A DNA stretch of 64,000 nt from Cryoendolithus antarcticus (lineage: Eukaryota > Ascomycota > Dothideomycetes > Cladosporiales > Cladosporiaceae): contig NAJO01000007.1 in NCBI GenBank assembly GCA_002077065.1, positions 806,001 to 870,000 of the forward strand. Direction: 5' to 3'. Below the pieces are notes generated by a model. It was given only the letters and a program-made list of their open reading frames with translations, did not search any database and had not been told where the DNA came from. Made by a program: the position numbers and the translations under genes. Shown here piece after piece: positions 45,930 through 56,531 of the stretch. Numbering within the stretch: the stretch's first letter is position 1; the number at the start of each line of letters is the position of its first letter.

Positions 45930-47156
45930 TCATACTTTCGATTTGCTGCCCAGCACCTCCTTCACAACCTCAATGACCTTCCCATGAACACTCTTCGGCG
46001 CAGCAATCACGCCCTTGTTCTTCAGCAACGTCCTCCCATGACTGAAGTCCAGCCTGTTGCCTTCTGCGTCCGTCACCTCACCACCAGCTTCCCTCACGAT
46101 CAGATCACCAGCCGCATGATCCCAGATCTTCTCCACATAGTCCGCTCGTACAGGCAGCCTCAGATACAAATCTCCAGCGCCTCGAGCAATACTGCCGTAC
46201 TTTGCCTGGGAATCCATCCGCACAGAGGGCTTCGTGATCCCGAGCTTCTTCGCAATGTTCGCAGCGTCGCCTTGACTGCTATGAGCAGCCTCGACGCTCT
46301 CGCAGAACGTCGCGTCACTGACATTCGACAGCGGACTCATGTGTATGCTCTGACCCTCCGCCAGCTTCCCTGTGCTCATGGGCCGGCTATGTGCGCCTTG
46401 CCCTTGCACGGCCGAGAACAGCACGCCCTTGCCCTCCTCGTCCGTAGCATCAGCGCCGATGTTCTCACTGAGCGGCTCCGAGTCTGAGACTGGCAGATTT
46501 GGGCAGCCGAGCACTCCCACCTTCACGTCGCCGTCTACCATGAGCGCGAGGCAGACTGCGTATTGACCGCCACGGAGGAAGCCTTTGGTCCCGTCAATCG
46601 GGTCAATCGCCCATATCCGCCCTTTTGCGCCGCCTTTGCTGTCACCTTTGTCGATGATATCGAGCATGCGGTCTGCGCTTGGTAGAGGACCACCTAGTGC
46701 TGATTGACTTTGCTCATGTGGCAAGACTGTGTCCTTGACCAGCTTCCATACAGTATCTCGCAGCTGTGTGTTCTCGCGCAGATCTTTCGCTTCCTCCTCT
46801 GCTACTATCTCATCTTCAGGGAAGTTATGTTGCAGCGCCGAGATGATCAGAGCTTGTGCGCCGAAATCGCCAATAGTGACTGGGCTGGCATCGCTCTTGT
46901 TCAGTGTGCCTTTGGCGTGAGAGTGGAAGACGCTTTTTGTAAGAAGCGTAGCTCGCTGGACTGCTAGAAGCGCTATGTCGAGCTCCTTGCTGTAGTTCGA
47001 GGTAGCCATCCTGCGCTGCGAAGTGAGGATAGTCGTGTACGGAGCAATCTGGGCCGTGAAGACGCGGAGACGAGGGAGTGCTGCGAGTGTAATGGACAGC
47101 GCCAGGACTAAAAGGAAAATGAGGACGTCTGGACGGGTCAATGAATTTCGTGGCAT
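45930..47156 (-). CDS. 3'(2'),5'-bisphosphate nucleotidase, Hal2/Met22-like, with N-terminal membrane anchor
   Basis: Uninterrupted frame. I start at the ATG at 47156 (408 aa); an upstream ATG at 47246 (438 aa) and a downstream one at 47009 (359 aa) are in frame. The catalytic module has the inositol-monophosphatase superfamily motifs: EEEAKDL, DPIDGTKGFLRGGQYAV (metal ligands) and WDHAAGDLIVREAGG. Family knowledge: Hal2/Met22 hydrolyses PAP to AMP in sulfate assimilation and is inhibited by Li+ and Na+. Unusual here is a hydrophobic N-terminal segment (VLIFLLVLALSITLAAL), absent from yeast Met22 (357 aa). The downstream ATG would yield the classical soluble form (MATSNYSKELDIALLAV). Confidence 0.92.
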   Translation of the reverse strand: MPRNSLTRPDVLIFLLVLALSITLAALPRLRVFTAQIAPYTTILTSQRRMATSNYSKELDIALLAVQRATLLTKSVFHSHAKGTLNKSDASPVTIGDFGAQALIISALQHNFPEDEIVAEEEAKDLRENTQLRDTVWKLVKDTVLPHEQSQSALGGPLPSADRMLDIIDKGDSKGGAKGRIWAIDPIDGTKGFLRGGQYAVCLALMVDGDVKVGVLGCPNLPVSDSEPLSENIGADATDEEGKGVLFSAVQGQGAHSRPMSTGKLAEGQSIHMSPLSNVSDATFCESVEAAHSSQGDAANIAKKLGITKPSVRMDSQAKYGSIARGAGDLYLRLPVRADYVEKIWDHAAGDLIVREAGGEVTDAEGNRLDFSHGRTLLKNKGVIAAPKSVHGKVIEVVKEVLGSKSKV

Positions 47157-48154
47157 GGATAGATTGCAATAAGAGACTTTTGCTTGAGAAATGAGGGTCT
47201 GTACCTGTCCGAGTGAAGTTTGGTGGGGCGTGACTTCCGATCTCATGTGCAGTGTCCAGCCTTACCTCTGCGACCACTGCTTTGACATCATTATCGCTCC
47301 CCCACCTGTGCCTGGTCCAAGGGACTATTGTGAGAGCGTGTGAATGGCCTGTCGCTCTCGTAATGGCAAAAGAGGAACAGGTATGCCGATGCGACGGGGA
47401 AGACCAACACGCAGCCACAAGCCCCCATTGCACAGCCACAACTTCGCGATGATGTCGCCACGCATGTGAGAGCCAGCTCACCGTCCTTGACTGCTGCAAT
47501 CGGCCAGTCTAAAGGTCGATAGAATCTAAGGTAGTCTCGAGCAACAAGTATTACTATTCCTGAGTTGCCTTTCTTTCCTCGTCAGTCCTCACCTCCAATC
47601 CATTGCCTCACGAGTGTACCCTCTAGCCGCCATCCCCGACCAGTCACATTTGTCCACTGTTGGCGCCCAACCAGAGACCACTCGCAGCTTGACATCTGGA
47701 CCACAGGGCATAGTAGCCTACGAAACGGCTTTGTTCCTTAGGACTCCACGTCTCAATCCATTGACTGCAGACCTGTCCTAGTTGCATTTCTCGATCATCA
47801 CTAGGCGCCTCTTGGAAGAATACGACCGTATTGCGACTTCTGATCAATCGACAGCCCCAAGAATCGATACGTCGAATTCACTGGCTTGAGGTTGAGCGAC
47901 TTTCGAGACTGTACGCTGGCCGCTTTGTTGCCGAACAAAGCAGCATAGTTCGCAGCGGCTCAATCAAAGCCTTGTCTGGCAACCGATAAAGAAGCTCTGA
48001 GCCCACCATGTGTTGTTGACTGGGTCTTACTGGACACCTTGACTGTTGACGTCAATCTCACACTCCTGGCGCATTACTTCTATTTTTGCCTTCCACCACG
48101 AGCTTGCAGGTCAAGCCTATTATTTCTGATCGGCAAACCCAGACACAGGACAAC
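47157..48154. other. Divergent intergenic region
   Basis: About 1 kb between the Hal2-like gene (-) and an unknown gene (+). No additional gene found. It should carry both promoters. Confidence 0.55.
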
Positions 48155-49441
48155 ATGGTCGCTCAGGTCATCACTATTGTCAACCAGTCTGGCAAGGTTG
48201 TGAAGACATCGAAGACTTTGGTCAATGTCTTCAAGGAAGCGAAAGGCGCTTATCTTGAACGAAAGGCCAAGCTGAAGGCCGAGCGAGTGAGAAAGCATGA
48301 GCAGTTGGAAGCCGAGTGGCAACTTGAGCGGAGAGCCGAAGTTCTCACCATCGTTGACGCCGACTCTCGAGCAAGCTCTAGGCGAGGTAGTGAGGACAGT
48401 ACGCACAGGATCCGGCGAAAGCCAGTACCTCACCACGACCGTCCGCCCATTGAGCGCGGCTACAGCGACAGCTTCTACACCAACGATGCTCCCTCACCTA
48501 GATCTCGGAAATCCAGCAGTAGACCTTCACCCCTCCGCTTCGATTCAAGTGGCCGTATCTCAACCACCGAGCCGCGCACAGGCGAGCTCGTCCGCCGCCA
48601 CACAAGTGGTCTGGAACTTCACGAGCACACTCGACCGAGAACGCCTACGCGCAGTGCAAGTCTTGATGATATTGACATGGATCTCGCGTACGGCTATCTG
48701 CCGCCACCGCTCCCGGAGCGACGTAATGACGCCGCCCTCGAAATCCGCGAGAAGATGACCGCACTGCAGCGCTTACTCGAAGAGTGTAATTGCCTACAGC
48801 ATTCCGCTGTAGCGACCATCGACAACCTGCAGAAGAACCCCGACGCTCTCGCAGCAGTCGCGCTGACGCTGGCCGAGATATCAAACCTCGCTACGAAACT
48901 AGCACCTGGCGCGTTGATGGCGATGAAAGGCAGCTTTCCTGCGATCATCGCCCTATTAGCCTCCCCTCAATTCGCCATCGCAGCCGGTGTCGGCGTGGGC
49001 GTTACGATCATTGCCTTCGGTGGCTATAAGATCATCAAGAAGATCCAAGCGCGGAAAGAGAACTCCCGACTCATAGAAGCAGGCGAGCCCTCATACCCAG
49101 CAGAGAGTGTCGACGAGCTGCGCGAGATCGACAGAATCGAGCTCTGGCGCAGAGGCATCGAGGCGGAAAGTGTCGGTACGAGCGTGGATGGGGAGTTTGT
49201 GACGCCTCTTGCTGGACGGACGTTGATTGAGGAGGGAAAGCTGAAGGAGGGTGATTTGAAGAGTAGTGTCAGTAAGAAGAGTAAGAAGAGTAAGCAGAAG
49301 AAGGAGATGGGGAGTGAGGTTGGGAGTGAGTCGTCAGGGAAGAGGAAGGTCAAAGTGAAGAAGGAGACGGAGAAGGAGCCGAGTGGTCTCAGAATGTTGT
49401 TCAAGGGGCACTCGAAGTCGAAGGAGATGGCTTTGGCATGA
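48155..49441 (+). CDS. Unknown protein with basic/coiled N-terminus and central hydrophobic hairpin
   Basis: 428 aa from the first ATG (MVAQVITIVNQSGKVVKTSK); the frame extends 23 codons upstream without an ATG. The layout is an amphipathic basic helix with coiled-coil potential (FKEAKGAYLERKAKLKAERV), a disordered Ser/Arg-rich region, a helical segment (IREKMTALQRLLEECNCLQHSA), and a long hydrophobic Gly/Ala stretch (residues about 272-312: FPAIIALLASPQFAIAAGVG, then VGVTIIAFGGYKIIKKI). A Lys/Ser-rich tail follows. I recognise no family. The hydrophobic stretch is long enough for a membrane hairpin, with basic residues directly after it. A membrane-anchored scaffold is possible, but this is inference. 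Confidence 0.82.
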   Translation: MVAQVITIVNQSGKVVKTSKTLVNVFKEAKGAYLERKAKLKAERVRKHEQLEAEWQLERRAEVLTIVDADSRASSRRGSEDSTHRIRRKPVPHHDRPPIERGYSDSFYTNDAPSPRSRKSSSRPSPLRFDSSGRISTTEPRTGELVRRHTSGLELHEHTRPRTPTRSASLDDIDMDLAYGYLPPPLPERRNDAALEIREKMTALQRLLEECNCLQHSAVATIDNLQKNPDALAAVALTLAEISNLATKLAPGALMAMKGSFPAIIALLASPQFAIAAGVGVGVTIIAFGGYKIIKKIQARKENSRLIEAGEPSYPAESVDELREIDRIELWRRGIEAESVGTSVDGEFVTPLAGRTLIEEGKLKEGDLKSSVSKKSKKSKQKKEMGSEVGSESSGKRKVKVKKETEKEPSGLRMLFKGHSKSKEMALA

Positions 49442-50003
49442 TTTGTCGTGATGGTCGACCTTGCTTGAGTGATACAATAGATGACTGCATGACTCCACCG
49501 TGCCGTACTTTCTAGACTGTGCCTGAACATGGTTCCCCGGGTCTGGGAACCAAAGCTTGCTTCTACTAGCCGGAGGATTCGCGCTAGCTCGCATTCGGGC
49601 AGAGACGGAGGTAGAACATCTATGGAGCGTGGTGGACATCTTAGGGAGCGCTTATGCGGGAAGTTTTTGTCTCACACCACAAGGTCGAAAGTTGCTGCTC
49701 CACCCTAGAATGGAATGCTCCCTAGCTTCCCCACTATGCTCCCTAGACGCTTCCTCCAGACTGGCGCTTTCCTACTTCGAGGCAGTGGTCTTCCTTTCAT
49801 CTTTTGGCTCAATCCCATTCCGAGCTCCGCTGTCTCTCTCCCCTTCCGTAAGGCAGTGCCTATGTAAACTCCTCCAGTGCCCAAATGTAGGTCTCAGTCA
49901 TCTTCTTTCGTTTCTTCTCACTCTCATAGTCACTCTCATCTACTCATCTGCTTACACGGAGGTACGCAGAGGACCACAGGCCGCATAAGCATTGTCAGCA
50001 AAG
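49442..50003. other. Intergenic region between tandem plus-strand genes
   Basis: Contains the 3' end of the hydrophobic-hairpin gene and the promoter of the next one, with a CT-rich leader just upstream of the ATG at 50004. No gene seen. Confidence 0.5.
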
Positions 50004-51881
50004 ATGGCCGCAGCGGCCAAGAATTTCCATTTCATCGTGTCCGATGGCGCCAAGGTGCCGCAAGATGCCAGCACGCGGACGCTGATCCGTAAGCAAGCTA
50101 TGAAGGACATTGGCATCTCGCGGAGGAAACGCGCCGCTCGCGCTCCGAAGGCGAAAGTAGATGAGCCTGCTGCTGTGGTTGCCGACGCCTCAAACGAGCT
50201 ACCTGCAGTGGTCGACATCGATGTTATCGACCCACAGCTCTACGAGCTGGACGATGTGCTGCTCTCTGCCGAATCTACAGGGCCGGCCTCGATCGCCAGC
50301 GACGAGTCTTGGCAGCTCAGTGTCGTCTCATCGAGGTCGTCATCCTCACCATCATCAGACGAGGAGGAGCAGTCTCGCTCATTGCTCTCGAGTATCAACC
50401 CGTCGACGGAGTATCAGAAGCTGCGGACCAAGTATCGTTTTGATCTGATGGACCTCTCCTTCCTGACGAGCTTCAACATCAGTCAAGTAGCTGTATGGAC
50501 AATGCAGCAACAGCCGGAGCTTCTGGAGACATTGCTTGGTCATCGTATATGCTCCTACTTACATTATGTGCCTCAGAGGTACGGCCAGGGCAAGAAGTTC
50601 TTCGACGCTACCGTAGACTGTGTACTCGCCAAAGCTAGCAGTCGAATGCGGCCTGACGAAGCCGGACCCGCTATGGCAGCCACACGACTCTATGCAAAGG
50701 CTCTGCGAGAGGTGCAGACTGCGATCTCCAATAAGAAGCAGTGCGATGACGCGGACTTGCTGTGTGCAGTGCAACTACTCAGCTGTTATGAGGTAAGTCT
50801 GTTTGCTATAAACTCCCCTTCTCTGAATGTTCCAACTACAGGACATGCTCCTATCAGGATAGCTGCGATAGTGACATGGTGCACTGTCGTACCTGGGAGA
50901 GCATCCAGGTTCAGATCAGCTGATAGCTCAGACTTGGTCCTCTGCTCTGCATGCTCGTAAGATGCTGTTGCGGGTGCCTTACCAAGAACATAGGAAGGTC
51001 TCGGATTTTCGGAGCAGGAAAGCTCAGGTCTTCGGGTGAAGCGAGACGCGTGCTGACAGTCTATCTTTACATAGATCATGGACTCCAAGAACCTGTCGGC
51101 ATTCTCGAACCATGTCAGCGGGTCTGCGCAGCTAGTGCGCAACCGTTCAGCCACCGGCTTCAACTCTGAGTACGAACGGCTGCTCTTTCTGGGGCACGTC
51201 GGCGCGGCATACTCAGAGGCTTTTTTCCAGAACAGAGCGAGCCATCTCGCGCAGCCCGAATGGATGAAACTGTACGACTCGCTGAGCGAGGAAAGCACCT
51301 GGCTTACCGACACGCACCCACTGATGATCAGAGTACGGAAGATCATGATCTACTTCCCTGGCATACTGGCCGAGATCGACACAGCGTTTGACGACACTGA
51401 TGACTGCACGGCGACTTACAAGTTGTTTGAAATAGAGCTACGGCTCAGGAGCATCCATCAGGACACCAAGAACACTCTGGAGGAGTACAAAGCGCATGTG
51501 CTTCGCACGTCTATGATGAGGCCGCCACAGTGCGAGATGCACAAACGCCGCGAGGCGTTCGGCTCAATCATGGAAGGACTCTGCGTCTGTAAGCGGATGA
51601 TCGCCGCGATGTGCGACAGTGATCGCCCGCAGCTTGAGCTCGAAACACAGTCAATCGCGCAGTTGATCCTAGACCTACGTAATCAGCAGGATGCCAATCA
51701 CTCCTGGGTCTTCACAAATGTGGAGTACGGCGTGGCTCAGCTAGTGATCGACACTCGAGATGCGTGGCTGGAGGATACGACCACGTTCACGCTGGCTGAG
51801 AAGAGGGTAGCGTCGAAAGAACGATGGTTGGCATTCAAGAGGGGTATGACTCCTCACGCTCCGCTGGCTGGGTGGGATTGA
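50004..51881 (+). CDS. Fungal_trans_2-type regulator without an N-terminal zinc cluster
   Basis: Exon 1 is 50004-50792, the intron is 50793-51074 (282 nt, GTAAGT donor, ACATAG acceptor), and exon 2 is 51075-51881. The product is 531 aa. The splice restores LLSCYEIMDSKNLSAFSNHV, the most conserved stretch of this superfamily. The middle and C-terminal halves match the Fungal_trans_2 (C6 regulator) regulatory domain: long helices with FLGHVGAAYSEAFF, QPEWMKLYDSL and WLAFKRGMTP. The N-terminus begins KNFHFIVSDG, then TRTLIRKQAMKDI and a basic RRKRAARA, and has no CxxC zinc cluster. Such proteins are common in filamentous ascomycetes and their DNA binding is unproven. The intron is much longer than others here and may hide a micro-exon. 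Confidence 0.88.
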
Positions 51882-52086
51882 TGCTCGCTCTCACCTAGCC
51901 ATCGATTTGGAAACAAAGCAGTATGGTGCGCATGATCTACCTATCATATGTTGCAGCTTACAATCTACCATATGGATATATATTGATCCACAAGTCCTGA
52001 CACCACTTCGCATTACAGAATCCTTCGACTACCCCATGCCAACAAGCCTGAGCGAAAACCTCTGGAAGCACCTCGAGTCGGTGTGA

Positions 52087-52667
52087 TCACACGTCGACCT
52101 CGGATAGACGACTCCCAGCCTGCCAAAGAATCGCAATGGGCACCGAGATCGACCAAGCATATGCTGCCGTCCGCGTATACGCCAGAGTATCACTCTTGAT
52201 ACCGATATACAACGCCATATACAACGCGCGAGTGCCGAAGAACGTCAAAGCCGCTTTGTTGAGATCTTCCGTAGGCAGCTTCGCCACATTGCCGGCGACC
52301 TGGGTCGATCGTTAGCGAGATTCCACAAGTGAAGCATCAGGGATAGGCTCGTACCATCGCAGCAGCAAACAGCGGGAACACCTCCATACTGTTGATGTGC
52401 GCTCCCCTCGCTCGAGTGAGTTGGTTCCAGGTCGCTGCTGGCAGCTTTGACTTCCAGGTATCGAGATTAGTTCGAGGCCTGGAAGAGATCAGCACGCTAC
52501 CCAGGACAGGATCAATTGCAATCGCCTCACATGGAATTGGACATCTGGTTCCTGGTCGCGATCATGAGACTGGTGAAGTAGTAGCCATGCGGAACAATGC
52601 CGAACACGAAGGCAGCTGGGATGGCCTGGAGGGACCAGTTGTATGGGCTGGGGAGAGTGGAAGTCAT
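52087..52667 (-). CDS. MAPEG-family membrane protein
   Basis: Exons are 52667-52531, 52478-52355 and 52299-52087, with introns of 52 and 55 nt. The product is 157 aa, the normal MAPEG size. Four membrane segments are visible, including WSLQAIPAAFVFGIVPHGYY and ALTFFGTRALYMALYIG. The loop between helices carries the family signature RARGAHINSMEVFPLFAAA. Family knowledge: MAPEG proteins include microsomal glutathione transferases and related trimeric enzymes of the ER or outer membrane. Many fungal members are uncharacterised, so the reaction is not assigned. All splice phases close exactly. Confidence 0.92.
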
Positions 52668-53738
52668 GTTTGATAGGGACGAGTTGCGTTTATATGATGA
52701 AGGCTGAGAGATGGTGCTTTGGTTTGTGGACGACCGCTTCACATGGGGGGAACAAGAGTCCTATATACCCTCTGAATAGTCTCTACAATCTTGTTGACTG
52801 TCGGCTTTCGTGTCATAACGAGCTTTGGCGTGCCATTGACATCATGGCATAGGCTCTGACTGCCTGTATGAGCACTTGGTCTATGGCATTCAGACTTCTC
52901 ATTTCCCGACTTCGTCCATGGTGACATCGATACGTCTCACAAGTGATAGCAGACAAGAAGCGCCCGAGGTGGCGCAAGCTCCTCTGGGGGTTTCACACCA
53001 ATGCCCGCATTTGGACTTGTACCTAAGCTTCCATCTTGACAGAGCAGGCTCTCATTTCATTGCTTTCACTTTTTGCCCACTGCAATGTTGACGTCTTACC
53101 ATGAAACGGAGGTTCTTTCACTTCAGGCTACTGTTAGGAAGCCGATTGTCGCCTGCGAGTGACTTTTATGTGGTGATGCCGCATCGCCAAGCCGCCTCAT
53201 TACGACACGTGAGATGAATGTAAGGAGTGTCTCGAGCTGCGAGTGTCTAATATAGGCACCCGTGAGAGTGAACGTACAAGCCGAAGTACACTTACAAGGC
53301 ATGTCGCACGCAAATTTTCTTCTGCACTCGCGCAACCGAGGGCGAAATTAATGCTCTGGAAAGCATGTATCGTTGTCTTCCGACATTCATACAGCATCAT
53401 TGGCTGCGTGAATTTGCAGGTGGGCTGGCAAGTCTTGGTGATGGCAGACCGCGTTCATCTTGCCCTTTTCACTCAATCGAAGGACTCGGCTCGAACGGAC
53501 GAGCCTACTGCGTGGCCGGATGGAAACAAAGCTGCCGAACTTCGCTAACCAAGATATATGCCGGAGCACAGATGTCGGCTTCCTCGCGGCCACCTAGGAT
53601 GAGGGATGAGCCCAGTGCGACCGCGGATCCTGATCTGAATGCTTCTCCTGCAGTCCAAAGTAGCCATCCGCCAAGAGCGGTGGTCCTTAAACCGGTTGTG
53701 AGATTTCACATCGACCGCGAATTATGTACTCGTTCGTC
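52668..53738. other. Intergenic region upstream of the MAPEG gene
   Basis: About 1.1 kb between the MAPEG gene start and the 3' end of the NCS6 gene (both minus strand). Short frames only; none supportable. Confidence 0.6.
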
Positions 53739-55064
53739 TCAGCCCACTTCGATGCCGGTCTGTGGTCGCGCCTTGTTCAGACCTTCGAGCAGCATACATG
53801 CCTTGCAGACAGCCTGCGATGACAGGTAGCCACACTTCTCGCACTGTCCGAGCTTCTGCTTCGGCGGAAGTGTTCGCTTGTCGGCACCACGAACGGCTGG
53901 CTTCTGTTTCTTAGTCCGATTCGGCAGGGTCACTGGCGCAAGCTGGTCTCTGTCGTGGTTCTGGCCATCTGGGTGATCGTTCGCAGCCGTGAGCGCGATT
54001 GTCTCAGCATTGGGCGTATCCTCAGTTCTGTCACTTTTGCTTGGTCGGGCTAGCTGTATCTCGGTCTCGATGCCATTGGCTTCAGCCTCTTCGTCCTGTC
54101 GGAGCTTTCGCTCCATGGCAGCCATCTCGCCACCGCTTTCTTTGGCATCACCGCACCCGCCGGTCATCTCGACCTCTTCGGGCACTGCATCTTGCACTTG
54201 TGGGACCAGGCGCGCCATGTCCATACCGCTCTTCACGACGTCCAGTATACTCTCGGCTCGTATGCGTTCGAGATTCTTGACCAGCGTCCTCGCGGATCCG
54301 CGAAACGCTTCAGGCGAGTATATGCATTCAGTGCTGAAGTAGTCCAGCTTCTTGTGGTGTGCGTACATAACGATCTCCTTCTCGTAGGCGTAGATCATGG
54401 GTTTGCTCCGTTTGACGTTCGTTATCATGACTTTACCGTCCGCCGACTTGGCCTTCGCAGCGCTCGGCGTGCTCGTGACTATGCTGGTTGCTCTGCTCAA
54501 GCGTGGAAGATCTCCTCGAAGAAGATTCATCAGGACTGTCTCCGCCACGTCGTCGGCATTGTGTCCGGTGACTACGTGGCCCACACCTAGCATCGCTGCG
54601 CCGCGATCTAGTGCTTGTCTTCGGAAAACGCCGCAGTATGTGCAGTTGCCCTTCTTGCCAATCTGCGCCACCACCTGATCCATGGACCAACCGTAAAGCT
54701 CCTGGTAGCTCACGATTTTCAGTGGCAAAGCCAAGTCTTCCGCATTCCGCTTGACTGCTTCCAGACTGTGATCTCTGTAGCCAGTGATGCCCTCGTCTAT
54801 ACTAAGAAGCACCAGATCAAGTCCCCAATTTTGCCTCTCATTCAAGGTCTTGAGCACCGAGGCGAGGACTGTACTATCTTTGCCACCGGATGCGCCTATC
54901 GCCACTCTCTCACCGGGCTGGAACAGCTTTGATGACTCGACTGTCTCAGCTACCTCCTGTTCGAAGAGCGCAGTGAAGCACGGTGCGCATATTCGAGCGT
55001 GGTTCTTTGGGCGGAGGATCTGCGCTCGGTTGACGTGGCAGATCTCGCACTCACGGGGTGCCAT
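53739..55064 (-). CDS. NCS6: Cytoplasmic tRNA 2-thiolation protein, Ncs6/Ctu1
   Basis: Intronless 441-aa frame starting [20 protein letters not shown], the conserved N-terminal zinc-binding opening of the family (CEIC and CAPC). The PP-loop ATPase motif [14 protein letters not shown] is intact. The [10 protein letters not shown] motif holds the catalytic CxxC, and [19 protein letters not shown] follows. The C-terminus has a further zinc module ([23 protein letters not shown]) as in yeast Ncs6. Family knowledge: with Ncs2 and Urm1 it adds the 2-thio group to wobble U34 of tRNA Lys, Glu and Gln. Between the core and the C-terminal module lies a charged linker of about 90 residues, making it longer than yeast Ncs6 (359 aa). 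Confidence 0.96.
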   Translation of the reverse strand: MAPRECEICHVNRAQILRPKNHARICAPCFTALFEQEVAETVESSKLFQPGERVAIGASGGKDSTVLASVLKTLNERQNWGLDLVLLSIDEGITGYRDHSLEAVKRNAEDLALPLKIVSYQELYGWSMDQVVAQIGKKGNCTYCGVFRRQALDRGAAMLGVGHVVTGHNADDVAETVLMNLLRGDLPRLSRATSIVTSTPSAAKAKSADGKVMITNVKRSKPMIYAYEKEIVMYAHHKKLDYFSTECIYSPEAFRGSARTLVKNLERIRAESILDVVKSGMDMARLVPQVQDAVPEEVEMTGGCGDAKESGGEMAAMERKLRQDEEAEANGIETEIQLARPSKSDRTEDTPNAETIALTAANDHPDGQNHDRDQLAPVTLPNRTKKQKPAVRGADKRTLPPKQKLGQCEKCGYLSSQAVCKACMLLEGLNKARPQTGIEVG

Positions 55065-55502
55065 GATTGTTTAAGGAGGCTCGTGTATCAAGGAACGCAT
55101 CAGTACAAGTATATAAGCAACTGGAAAATGCGACGGTATCACGGATGGCGGTATCAGTGATGAAATAAAGTGCTTCACTTTACAGTGAAGCCGCTGCCAA
55201 GCCTTCACGGTCCAGCAAAGCCAATACATGTATTGACGTGCCTCAGGTCGTTGTAAGTCGTTACGTGCAGCTATCTGCCAACTCATCGTCGACTTCTCGA
55301 GAAGGAAGTGCCATTGAGAGTCAATCTAGCTTCTTATACCTTTCGTAGCTGACTCTACAGCGACCCAGGTCGAACATACATCCCCGCAGACCCTGAGCAC
55401 AGCGGAAAGCGACATGGAACCTCGTCCGAAAAGCAACATCTACCTCGTAGTGCTCGACATCCACTTCCATCATCAGTCGTCTTCGCATAGCAGCACTGCA
55501 TC
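55065..55502. other. Intergenic region upstream of NCS6
   Basis: Holds the NCS6 promoter and the 3' end of the F-box-like gene. No further gene seen. Confidence 0.55.
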
Positions 55503-56531
55503 TCATTCTTTCGCGTTGTCAGCTGCAGCATGGCCTGTTGGCCCGCCACCAATGTGTATGTGAACACGATACGGCTTAGTCAATGGGTAGGCTGCGCAGC
55601 AAAAGTGTGACCTTGGCCACGTCTTCTTCTTGGGAGGACCCTCCTTGATGACCGCGTTTTTCAGTCGAAAGCCCACTGGCGGCCCAGCTTGCGATTCGTG
55701 CTCGAAGACCTTCAGGTCCAGGATGTTCATCGCGCGGGCGAAGCGCTGAAGGGAGGCTGGAGTAGGGTGACCTATGAGCTTCACCGGAATGCCATACCCA
55801 CTTTCACAACCTGTCCATGGCCCACACTCGCGGTCGTCCTCAGACATTTCCCAGCGAAGCTCTCGCTGATAGGGATCAGGAAGCGTCAGATAAGCCACGG
55901 TCGTATGGGCTGCATCATAATTGTGCCTACACTTGTCGCGATCGAGGCGGACGTGAGAGGTCCAGACGCTAACGCCGAAATGCTCGCCCAGCAATTCGTC
56001 ATGCTCGTCAAAGAACCCGTCGATCGATTTCGCGTTGCCCACCCTTGTGACCCAATCTCCTTGGCGCTCGCTATGGACGTCGTACCACTCGTAATTGTCG
56101 AAGTGTCCTTGCTCATCAAGCTTTGCTAGACGCTTCTGCAGCTGTTCATCGTCGGGCTCATCGTGCGAGGGCAAGCCTGCCTCCTTCTGGCAGTTGCAAC
56201 AAACGTCCGCCGTATAATCGTCATGTCCGAAGTAGCAGTCGAGTTGCTCCTCCCTTAATAAATGATCGACCGGCCGGCATTCGTTCTCGAAGCAATGGAG
56301 CTCGACCTGCCACTCAGGATACTTTGCTTTGCAAATCTCCCGGAAGATGAGCTTCTCGATGACCTGGATTATCTCGACGGGAAGCTTCTGCACGAAGATG
56401 CCGGAACCAGCACCGTGGCGGTTGCATAGGCGGAGGGTGATGATGGTGTCCAACGTCTCGACATAGGCCTGGAGATGGGCGCCGAGCCTGTCGACCTTCA
56501 CTGGAAGTGCCCAGCTCATGGAGACGTCCAT
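55503..56531 (-). CDS. F-box-like protein of unknown function with a Cys pair cluster
   Basis: 342 aa from the first ATG (MDVSMSWALPVKVDRL); 16 upstream codons stay open without an ATG. An F-box-like motif KLPVEIIQVIEKLIF lies at about residue 47. Downstream a CYFGH...VCCNCQKEAG stretch (about residues 98-117) offers four Cys/His residues that could bind zinc. The rest is rich in Asp/Glu/Trp and resembles the many poorly conserved F-box-type proteins that expand in plant-associated Dothideomycetes. If the F-box is real it could be an SCF-ligase adaptor. Function unknown. Confidence 0.72.
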   Translation of the reverse strand: MDVSMSWALPVKVDRLGAHLQAYVETLDTIITLRLCNRHGAGSGIFVQKLPVEIIQVIEKLIFREICKAKYPEWQVELHCFENECRPVDHLLREEQLDCYFGHDDYTADVCCNCQKEAGLPSHDEPDDEQLQKRLAKLDEQGHFDNYEWYDVHSERQGDWVTRVGNAKSIDGFFDEHDELLGEHFGVSVWTSHVRLDRDKCRHNYDAAHTTVAYLTLPDPYQRELRWEMSEDDRECGPWTGCESGYGIPVKLIGHPTPASLQRFARAMNILDLKVFEHESQAGPPVGFRLKNAVIKEGPPKKKTWPRSHFCCAAYPLTKPYRVHIHIGGGPTGHAAADNAKE

